Of a stretch of DNA of 64,000 nucleotides, positions 27,030-35,700 are shown piece by piece (the first letter of the stretch is position 1; every line of letters starts with the position of its first letter). Under the pieces are notes generated by a model. The model saw only the letters and a list, made by a program, of their open reading frames with translations, searched no databases and had not been told where the DNA came from. The stretch covers positions 17,490,841 through 17,554,840 of the forward strand of contig OU342806.1 of assembly GCA_910591455.2 (NCBI GenBank). Reading direction: 5' to 3'. Made by a program: the position numbers and the translations under genes. The DNA comes from Pholis gunnellus. Taxonomy: Eukaryota; Chordata; Actinopteri; Perciformes; Pholidae.

Positions 27030-27482
27030 TTCCTGTAAGTTGAACATTTTATTATCATAATTCAAATATTTAAAATGAACAAAAGCATTTATCTTAATCC
27101 ATCCCCTGCCTGACTTCTAACGAAATTAACAAACTAAATTATTTTGGGGGAAAAACGTAAAAATATGAATAAACCCTCTTACAAAAATGACAGACGATTA
27201 GAAAACAAAGGGATAAAACTACAGGGCATGACTTGATTATCAACCTGCAGCTAAATACTGGGTTTAGCTGCTCACCGTCAGGTCTACTAATGTTTAGCAA
27301 GGCCATACATCACTTCTTGTATCATATAATAACTTCAGACCTAAAAATCAGAGCACAATAAGGAGGACAGTGGCTCCGTCGTGGGTTGTCAACTCTACTT
27401 CAAGATTTTCCATGTAGTCTTCATCAGAGGTCAGATGATCCCCAAGTAGTAGTAGTGCTGCAGCAGCTCCTGGAACCTGAAA
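27030..27482 (-). other. Candidate terminal (3' UTR) exon, probably of fkbp2
   Basis: On the minus strand a good acceptor (TTTGCTTTCAG|GTTCC, exon from about 27480) is followed some 430 bases on by AATAAA (27048-27053), as in a last exon. The nearest upstream gene on that strand is fkbp2, and a donor-like CAAAAC|GTACGT lies about 40 bases past its stop. A spliced 3' UTR, or an unspliced UTR of about 1 kb, would both fit. The exon has a 40-codon open frame (VPGAAAALLLG...) that I do not recognise, so a separate gene cannot be excluded. Confidence 0.35.
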
Positions 27483-28046
27483 GCAAATGAAAACATTTAT
27501 GCAATAAAAATAACAGCAATTGTGTCTTTGGAAAACAAATGTTGTCCTTGTCTTGTGGACATGTTTTGTGGATTAAATACATGCATCGTTTCTTGAGAAT
27601 ATGAAGGTAATGTGAACCCTCCCTGGAATGGCGGACTCCACCACTACCAATACAACTGCCTAAAGTTTTTTTACTTAATGTGAATACATTGGATGGCTAT
27701 AACTGAAAAATCCAGACCATAAATATTATAACAATGTAGTTTGTTTTCATGAAAATCTTAAAGTGGGTTCTGATTTATAAAAACAATCTTGTTGCGTGTG
27801 CTTTGAGTACTAATCCACTCGTATCTTATGTGGTGGAGGTTTCTAATTTGATTTTCATCTAATCAAATTGTCTCAGAGGAGGGCTGAGGCCATGTTGTAT
27901 TCCAGGAATAATATAGTAGGCCTGCACAATGCACGGAGGGAGAAGGGGGGGGTAATAGGGCACGAGCATCTCGCTATTGCATCCAAAGCAGCATTAAAAA
28001 AAAAACGTACGTTTTGAAAGTTGCTTTCCTCGCCATCCTCTCTTCA

Positions 28047-28463
28047 TCAAAGCTCGGACCTCCTCTCGATGCTGAGCAGCTCCACTTCGAAGATGAGCGT
28101 CGCTCCCCCGGGGATCTTTGGGGGAGCTCCCCTGTCTCCGTAGCCCAGCTCGGAGGGGATGACCAGCTTCCTCTTCTCGCCCTCGCACATGCCCAGCAGG
28201 CCCTGGTCCCAGCCTTTAATCACCTGGCCGGTGGCCAGTGTAAAGGTGAAGGGCCTGTCGCGGGGGATGCTGCTGTCAAACTCCGTGCCGTCCTCCAGCT
28301 TGCCCGTGTAGTGCATGTGCAGCACGTCTCCTTTACGGGACTTGATGGGGCAGTTGTCCACTCGCTTCTTGATGCCAATCTGTAGCTTCTTCTTATCGGC
28401 TCCGCTCTCTGCCGCCGGGCTCAGAGACAGCACGGTAACGAGGAACAACAGAATCACCCGCAT
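28047..28463 (-). CDS. fkbp2: ER peptidyl-prolyl isomerase FKBP2 (FKBP13), single-exon
   Basis: FK506-binding prolyl isomerase of the endoplasmic reticulum lumen, assisting protein folding. The frame opens at 28463 with ATG in a near-perfect context (GCAGCCATGCGG). The in-frame codon further upstream is GTG and is not needed. The 138 residues comprise a signal peptide (MRVILLFLVTVLSLSPAAES), an FKBP domain (about 35-130) with typical ligand residues (HYTGKLEDGTEFDSS, GQVIKGWDQGLLGMCEGE, LGYGDRGAPPKIPGGATL) and the C-terminal ER-retrieval tetrapeptide RSEL. Length matches the family. The whole coding region is one uninterrupted exon, although mammalian FKBP2 has several, and no poly-A tract or flanking repeat is visible. 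It lies between ncbp2 and ncbp2as2, which are direct neighbours in human, so it looks like an inserted retrocopy that is still intact. A multi-exon paralogue elsewhere in the genome would be expected. Confidence 0.95.
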   Translation of the reverse strand: MRVILLFLVTVLSLSPAAESGADKKKLQIGIKKRVDNCPIKSRKGDVLHMHYTGKLEDGTEFDSSIPRDRPFTFTLATGQVIKGWDQGLLGMCEGEKRKLVIPSELGYGDRGAPPKIPGGATLIFEVELLSIERRSEL

Positions 28464-29006
28464 GGCTGCTGTCCACTTCACACGCTTCCACCACGTTCAA
28501 AGGTTTATTTTGGAGAAGACTGCGCTCAACTCACCAAGCTCGAATGGTAGAGGCACGAATAGGGGAAATTAGCTGAGCACTCTGTTGCCTACAGCGGAAG
28601 TACGTATGATACAACCGGACGTGTTTCCCCTGCTGGTGTCACTAGCAAAGACGTCCGGAACACCGTTTGCCACAATGATGAAGTTAGCTTCATATTCGGC
28701 AATTCCGATCGATTCTTTAGGCCGGAACTTAAAGAGATGTAGTCTGAAACCAACTTCAGCCTTGCTTTACAGTGTGTTATGTCACCTAGCGTTACTGCAA
28801 CCCAACCTATTGTTCACCTGGGTCACCTGAAGTAAGACAGTCAACTTTTTTATTACTGAAATATACACACAACATACATGACCATATACAAGCTACCGTC
28901 GATGATTATAACCACACCTAACGGTACACGTTCATGTCATTACAGGGCTCATCTAAGTTAGCTGTCTACGCTAACGCTTCAAGGTTCTTTGAAAACACTC
29001 GACAAC
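28464..29006. promoter_or_regulatory. Bidirectional promoter of fkbp2 and ncbp2as2
   Basis: The two genes start head to head, 543 bases apart. The interval contains three GGAA-type ETS motifs: GCGGAAGT (28594-28601), CCGGAA (28655-28660) and CCGGAA (28722-28727). There is no clear TATA box. This is the usual layout of a divergent housekeeping promoter. Confidence 0.55.
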
Positions 29007-29312
29007 ATGCTCGCTCGTATGCTATTTAACCTCCTCAACAACCTCCAAGTCGTTGAGAAGTTGGCAGAGTCTCGTCCGATTCGCCGGGCGGCCCAGATCA
29101 CAGCCTACGCCATCACCAAGGCTCAGATAGCCGGTCGGGACGCCTCGAAGCGGGTCATGCGGTCACAGACGCTGCGGCAGGTCCGGAACGAGGCTGGCAG
29201 TGTCCCCGGTGACCTGGGAGAGATGGGCAGCCGCCTCAAGAGAGTCCGAGAGACGTTTGTGAACGAAGTGAAGGGGGGATGGAAGGACGGCTCCAGACAG
29301 ATCAAGAAATAA
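29007..29312 (+). CDS. ncbp2as2: NCBP2-AS2-type small protein
   Basis: A conserved vertebrate microprotein of about 100 residues (101 here), named in human as the product of a transcript divergent from NCBP2. The start is the ATG at 29007, because the longer frame opens only with TTG. The family signature is clear: MLARMLFNLLNN, ESRPIRRAAQITAYAI, AQIAGRDASKR, LRQVRNEAGSVPGD, then RVRETFVNEVKGGWKDGS. It is basic and helical with a hydrophobic N-terminus. Human reports link it to mitochondria, but the sequence alone does not show its function. One exon holds the whole frame. Here its head-to-head partner is fkbp2 rather than ncbp2. Confidence 0.9.
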   Translation: MLARMLFNLLNNLQVVEKLAESRPIRRAAQITAYAITKAQIAGRDASKRVMRSQTLRQVRNEAGSVPGDLGEMGSRLKRVRETFVNEVKGGWKDGSRQIKK

Positions 29313-29365
29313 AGAGGATGTTCAAAAGACTGGGGACGCACTGATGACTTTTGTGACCAGTTATC

Positions 29366-29371
29366 AATAAA
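29366..29371 (+). terminator. Polyadenylation signal of ncbp2as2
   Basis: AATAAA, 54 bases beyond the ncbp2as2 stop, giving a very short 3' UTR. A second AATAAA lies near 29985. Confidence 0.6.
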
Positions 29372-29399
29372 CTGACAACATCTCAAAGGGTGCAAATGA

Positions 29400-30790
29400 C
29401 AAGTGGCGTATACACAATCTGCCTCAGTAATGCAACACAACAGTGTGGTGGTTAAGATCAGTTCACAACCAAGAACGGTGGTCGAGAGCTCCACACTGAC
29501 CTGCAACCTATGGCCAGATACTTTATGGGGTTAAACTACATATATATTGTCTGTATTCACATCTCTAAGAATGCATGGTCATCTGAAGTGTTTATTTCAT
29601 CTTTCAGAAAGCCTGTGGAAAACTAGGAACTGTCTTTTAAATTGGAAAAAGTGGAAGTTTAGAATGGTACGGTAATGTGGACTTTTCTTAAGTAAATTGA
29701 TGATTCAATGTAGACAGACCCTCAGTACTGATATCTATCTATGACATCTTCAATTTAGTCTGTGATCCTGAACCACATACTGTTATTTCAACACATGATG
29801 TTTTTTTCTTCCGTTTCCCCTCACAATGTGTGCTACAACACCGATCACCGCCTGAAAATCTTTCATGGATCTTTAAGAGGATGTCTTGGTAAATCATTTT
29901 ACTGGTCAAAAATGTACATATAAAGTAAGATGTGATGGTGATGATATGTATGGACAATTAATTCAGCATTTGGTTCTGACTGTAAATAAAGATTATAATT
30001 TACAACAGCACTTTGACAGTGTAAATACTGATATGGAAATACGTTTATTTTTAAATGGAAACTGTATTTTCCATGTTACGTTAGTTACATCAGGTCTAGA
30101 TCTTAAAAATCCTCTGTGAATGTAACACTGAGGTGTGGACTAACGTCAGGGACTTACGGTAAGAAAGATTGTGTACGGTTTGCGGAGTCAGAGGGTTCAA
30201 GTTGTAATTCAGTTAATTTGCTATCACAGCAACGGTGATATGAAACACTGGGAAAAAAACGAGATAAGATGACATTGTATTGCTCCTTGTTACATTTGGT
30301 CACTGCAGTGACAATGAATGTAATCGTGTACTACCTTTTAGAGTCAAAGACCTGCACACATGTACACCAGCAGTCTGTAGAGTACCTTTGATTCCTGGCT
30401 CCATTTCTCTTCAGATATTCCATCTATCCTTTGGCTTTGACAAAACCATGACCCAGTTACTGTGTGTTGTACTGTGATGCTGCAGTGCAGCAACAACAAA
30501 TCGAATATCATCAGACAATTATTTGGCAACTATTTTGATGATTCATTAATTGAAGTAAACATCTGACAAGACATGTCACATTGGGCTCTAGAAGATTCTG
30601 ATTGGCTTTTTCCACTGTTTACTGATGTTCTATGAATTTATCAAGAAAATACTATAATGAATCAATTATGAAACTAGGCTTAAAGGCCTACAGAACTTCT
30701 ATGACTGGGGTCTTTATATGACATCTAGACATCTGCAGGAAAATTAACATTGATAACAAAACATTCAATGAAACAATAACTCAACAGAAT
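29400..30790. other. Gap between convergent ncbp2as2 and meltf
   Basis: AT-rich DNA with no recognised coding segment or repeat. It separates the 3' ends of two convergent genes. Confidence 0.5.
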
Positions 30791-30804
30791 GCTTTTAATA
30801 TAGT

Positions 30805-30810
30805 TTTATT
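30805..30810 (-). terminator. Distal polyadenylation signal of meltf
   Basis: AATAAA on the minus strand, about 1.9 kb beyond the meltf stop, with ATTAAA just past it (30793-30798). If used, the 3' UTR contains all four hairpins described here. Confidence 0.5.
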
Positions 30811-30865
30811 GCATTTGATCAAGCACAGAAAACAGCTCAAGTCGGCAGCTTTGTGTAGCAATACT

Positions 30866-30892
30866 TATGCAGACTCACTGGCCTGGCAACTA
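30866..30892 (-). promoter_or_regulatory. Iron-responsive-element-like hairpin D (weakest)
   Basis: Minus-strand RNA reads C (unpaired, 30886), CAGGC, loop CAGTGA (30875-30880), GTCTG. The upper stem pairs five of five with one G-U. Below the unpaired C, G-C and U-A pairs follow and then mismatches, so the lower stem is poor. The layout is right, but the stem sequence differs from hairpins A-C, so this one may be chance. Confidence 0.45.
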
Positions 30893-30976
30893 AATATTAG
30901 TTACATGTTACATCATTTCACAAAGAAATAAATCTCTATCAGGAGGAAGATAAGGCATTTGTTTCTGACAGCATGA

Positions 30977-31008
30977 GTCAGTACATATACACTGATATGG
31001 CATCTGAA
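30977..31008 (-). promoter_or_regulatory. Iron-responsive-element-like hairpin C
   Basis: Minus-strand RNA reads C (unpaired, 31000), CATAT, loop CAGTGT (30989-30994), ATATG: a perfect 5-bp upper stem. The lower stem has G-U and U-A pairs, one bulged A, then TCAG pairing with CTGA. It lies beyond the proximal meltf polyadenylation signal, so it is present only in the longer 3' UTR. Confidence 0.7.
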
Positions 31009-31209
31009 CTTCATATAAAAATAAATCTCTCAACATAGGAAAATACACATGTAATCAACATTAACAGGAAACTGCATCAAGCAACAGGAAGTCGAGTAAA
31101 TATGACAGGAACAGGTTAGTTTGAGTTAGAAAGAGACATTTCTGGAGTGACTTGTTTGGGTTAGAGGACTTGAGATGTATTTTCTTTTATAACAATTAAT
31201 TAATACTTT

Positions 31210-31215
31210 TTTATT
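31210..31215 (-). terminator. Proximal polyadenylation signal of meltf
   Basis: AATAAA on the minus strand about 1.5 kb past the stop. Cleavage here would keep hairpins A and B and drop C and D, so choice of poly(A) site would change the number of hairpins. Confidence 0.4.
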
Positions 31216-31742
31216 CCTTTGAGACTCTTAAATGACTAGAGATATTAAGCCAAATCCCTTCCCAAACCCACATGGAGTCAATTCCTTTCTCTAAGTCAAA
31301 CAAAATGCAAATAAAATACCACTTTTAACTCTAAAAGTTAAAATCACATTTCCTTGTTTGAGCCTATTGTCTTTCCTCAACGGACACAAACTCTTTAAAT
31401 CATCCAGACAAAACAAAAACTCATTCACTCTCCAGCACAAACCACAGGATGTTTCCTTCATGTTCTCCCCAAATCGGATGGAACCTGACCGGTGTGTCAG
31501 GGTTACCCGCTCGATTTGTGTCAAATGTGTCAACTGAAATGCTAAGAAAGTGTGAGAAATGGCTGCAGGTGGAAAGTATTCTGACTAAAGAAGTTCCCAT
31601 CAATAATAAGAGAATAATTAATATATTTTGAATTAATAATTCATCTTTCATTGGGTATTTGAGGAGAATGCATGAAGCAGACAGCCTATGGACAAACACT
31701 CATCATCACACCATCCCCAGCACAGCTCTGCGTGGAGGCAAC

Positions 31743-31773
31743 ACTAGTGCATATTCACTGATATGGCATTAGC
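31743..31773 (-). promoter_or_regulatory. Iron-responsive-element-like hairpin B (best)
   Basis: Minus-strand RNA reads C (unpaired, 31766), CATAT, loop CAGTGA (31755-31760), ATATG. The upper stem is fully Watson-Crick. The lower stem (GCTAATG against CACTAGT) pairs six of seven, including one G-U, with one A-C mismatch. This meets the usual description of an iron-responsive element and lies in the presumed meltf 3' UTR. Confidence 0.75.
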
Positions 31774-32235
31774 TTATAGTACAAACTCAGCCTACACTAA
31801 GGGAAGGCCGTGTTGGTTCGCTCACAGAGCAAGTGGCAGCAGAACAGAACAGCAATCTGACTTCTATATTCACATGAAGCATTTAATAAGGGGGGAACTG
31901 ACCTGGGGTCAGTTACAGCAGGTAACAATCCATACAGTTTTAAAAGGTACCAGGGGGAGAAAGCTTAGGCCAAGATGATTAACCCCTGACTCGAGCTCCA
32001 AACTTATTGCAGACATGAGAGACGGAACAATCATCTCATCTCTAGGGGACCTGGTCACTGATGTCAGACGTATACGCAAGACAGACAGTAAAGGTAAAGC
32101 AAACTGGATCCTAGGAACTCTGTGGTAAACCAAAAAGTTAAAACATTACATGTGACTCATGTGAAGTTAAAAGTCAGTTTTGTCTGTTCTTTGTAAAATC
32201 AAACAGGCATGCACAAACCACTAAAGCAATGTAAC

Positions 32236-32270
32236 AGGTGGCAGCATACACACTGATATGGCAGCTAACC
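32236..32270 (-). promoter_or_regulatory. Iron-responsive-element-like hairpin A
   Basis: Minus-strand RNA reads C (unpaired, 32261), CATAT, loop CAGTGT (32250-32255), GTATG: five upper pairs including one G-U. The lower stem (GGTTAGCTG against CTGCCACC) pairs at six positions with U-U, A-C and U-C mismatches. It lies about 475 bases past the meltf stop. Confidence 0.65.
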
Positions 32271-32736
32271 TTCAATAAACAAAGTGGCAGCAACACCTTC
32301 TCTCATCGTGTCGAATTCACACGAACTAAACTTTCTTATCGGCCACAAAAAACAGGTGACAACGTGTTTCTTTTAACACTAGCACTATCTGAATCCAAAG
32401 GCAATTCCAACATGTCATCCTCTCGTATATTAAAACAACATAGCATCAGGTAGAAATTATGCAATTTAAAATTAAAAACATAGATTCAGGGATAGAAGGC
32501 TCTTCAGGAAAGCAGGGCTAAATTGGACTGGACTAGGGCTATGACGGGTGAATTGAAGAAGGTTAAATTCTGAGTATTAATTAGAGAATATAGAAATAAA
32601 CATGGACAGAAGAGCCAGACACGGAGAGACTGGAGACACAGAAAGGGATACAGGAAATGTAAAGAAGTAAGGGATGAGGACTGGAGAAAATGGGGGAGGA
32701 ATGGAGTAAGAGAGGAGGCTGGACACCTGTGTCACA

Positions 32737-35700
32737 TTACATCCAGACGTTGGTCAGCATGAAGCTGAACAGGGCCAGCAGCAGCAGCCATACAGAGGAC
32801 ATCACTGTAAGAGGAAGAAAAAGGGGAAATATTAGAGAGGTTGTACATAAGAAAACAATAGAAATCAGTCGCAGCTTCCCTAAGTAGTGTCTTTATTTAT
32901 GGAAGTTGAGACCAACTCAAGTTAGTTTCTTTGTCTCAGACCCCCACAGAGGTCAAATATGTATTTCAAACATTAAAAACAGCAATCACTTGGATATGCA
33001 TTGTATTACGAGGAATTCTTTTTGTAATTTAGTGTGTTTTTACCTGCACTCGATGAGTTACACTCCATGTCGACAAGTGATTCCATGTAGCCCTGGCCCA
33101 GCCACTCCTGGTAGGTCTTTCTGTCACCAACGCCCACGAGGCGCACAGTGGAGTCTTTGAACATGAGATCTGTGCCTTTGTAGGACTGTGAGTCAAACAT
33201 CCTAAAACCAGGACCTGTGTCACTGCCGAAATATGTCTGCAAGGAAACAGAGAGACATTTAGGGAATCAGAGAAAAAGAGAAACTGAATAAACACCAAAA
33301 CTGACCAACACAATTGATTCCCTACATTCACTTTAAAATCAAAATGTAAGTGCAGAGACATGACATGATACATCAGATAGTTGAGAGTTAGCTGCTCAAC
33401 AGAAGTTTTGTCAATGTAATAAACAAATTCTTCTTATAATTGGGGCCATGTAATCAATAATGACCTGTGTGCGTGAGTTATAGTGTGTAATAGCATGGAC
33501 GTCTTACCTGTGCGCGGTCCAGGAGTCCATAGACAGCGTGGATGTTGGTGTCGGCCCGTACCATTACAGCGTGGGAGGGGACTCTAGCCAGGTTACAGTG
33601 TCTGTACTGTGAGACCTCTGCTTTAGTGTCCTGAGAACAGAGCAGCTGGAAGTCTTTAGACAGGAGATCCGCTGTCCATGGTTCATCAGAGTTACCTGAA
33701 CAAACACACAAAGTAAGGTGGTTAATTATGTCCCTTGAAATTATGAGACCCTTAAAAGGTGAACATATTGTATCTTGGAGTTACTTGTCTTACCATCAGT
33801 GTATTGGAAGACAGTAGAATGTTTGACGAAAGCAACATCTCCATCTCCGATTGCAAGACACCTAAATAGACAGATAGACAGACACATGAAGTGTTTGGCA
33901 TAAGTTCAAGTAACTTTTCTATTGAAAATGTACATAGACAAAGTTATATGAGTGACAGTTGGATCACTTCTACGACTTGAATCATCATTACAAAAGATGA
34001 TACGCCAGAAGAAATATGGTTAATTGATCAAAAAAAGCCGAAGTCTGTGTACATAAAAACTTGTCTCCGAAGGTGTATTTCAGTAAAAAATATCCAATCA
34101 CAGAGCTTACATGCGCTGCTAATAACATGCGCTGCTAATAACAAGTCAGCAACTGACAAATGATTAAACCGGTGAAAACACAAACTTCTGGGATCTGTGA
34201 GAGTCATGTTTTCCCATGTTCAGTAATATCGTTGTCATTAAATCAAATTTGAATGGACACAACTCGAGTGAAACATGTAACCCTGATGAGGTGCAGGGGT
34301 TTGGGATGTTACCTGAAGGCACCGTCGTATCCATCATACAGGTCTTTTCCCTTCTCACATTTGTTCTGTCCTAAGCCGTCACCCACACACACAGCACACA
34401 GGTTCTCGGGGAAACCGGGCTGGTTGGCACCTGGTACGCAGCTCTGCTTGAAGAACCCTCCTACCGCTAAGTGTCATGGGAAAAAAGAAAATAGAACATC
34501 AAAACTGGAAGAAAAAGGCAGGCTTTTAAACCAAATAACCTAATTTTACTTTAAACATTCATTCTATTGTTTGTTTATAACAGGGAGGAATAATCAGCCA
34601 GTGGCAACAGTTGCAAAATGTTTTCTGCAGATTTAGAGGAGCTCTGATGATGTAATATTGGATTGACAGGATTGGATTAAAGAAGGCTTTTGATACAGTG
34701 AACCATGAGTTACTCCTGTCAAAACTATCCTTTTCAAATGTCCACATTGATACAATTAAATGGATGAAATCATATCTAACAAAGAGGAAGCAAAGTGTAC
34801 TTATTGGCAATCAACATACTTAACTGCAAGATTGGTGTTCCACAGGGATATATACTGGGCCCTATTTTGTTTAGCTTGTACATTAATGACCTGCCTTTAG
34901 TCTGCCCATCTGTCAACATTCAAATGTATGCGGATGACACGGTTCTTTACATGCTAAGAAAAAGTCATTAATGAGTCATTAATCCAGTCAAAATGCTAGA
35001 CATTCTCTGGTTCCAGCTTTGTACAGTAAATGCGAGGATTTGCTGCTCATCTTTGTTATAAATTTAAACTGATCTCCATTTTTCCTACTTTCTTACATTT
35101 GATACATTTTCAGTATTTAAACCAGTGGATTTCTACGAGTTCTGAAGACTCCAGCAAACACCTCTGCTACACACACAGACCAACATCCCGCTGACCTTGT
35201 GGTATCTGACAGTGCTGAGGGGTGATCAGGCCTCTCTCCATCAGCGTTGCCACGGGAACGTTCCAGCCAGCCGTGCGACCGTATCCGGTGTGACAGGAGC
35301 GAAGGCCACGCAGGTTGTCTAAGTTACGGATGTCAAGACTGCTCTTTTTCACCACTGCCACTGCATAGTATATGGCCCCATCACGGTCGTCTGGAGAAAA
35401 AACAACATTTATCGGTCGTGTTTGAAACAAGATTCTGTGACTATGTTTGTGTGAGTCTTTGTTTGTGTGTTTTTACCTGTGTAGCTCTCGCCGGTAGCAG
35501 GGACCAAGCCGTACTCCTTGCCTGCTGTGTAGATGTAACCGCCATCCAGAGTGACGGCATCAGCCTCATTGTTCTACGCACAAACGAAAAGGAACAGAAG
35601 AGATTGTGATTGGGGAACATCAGTTGGTCTTTATATTCAATAATCACAGATTTCTGTTTTTTGGAGCCCGATAGATATACAGTATCAGTATGACCAATAT

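Noticed and set aside
32050..32075. A further CAGTGA loop on the meltf strand near 32057
   Set aside because: The five bases on either side of the loop do not pair, so it is not an iron-responsive-element candidate.
32795..32812. CAGTGA at the acceptor of the last meltf exon
   Set aside because: Only two upper-stem pairs form, and the site spans a splice junction, so it would not exist in mature mRNA.
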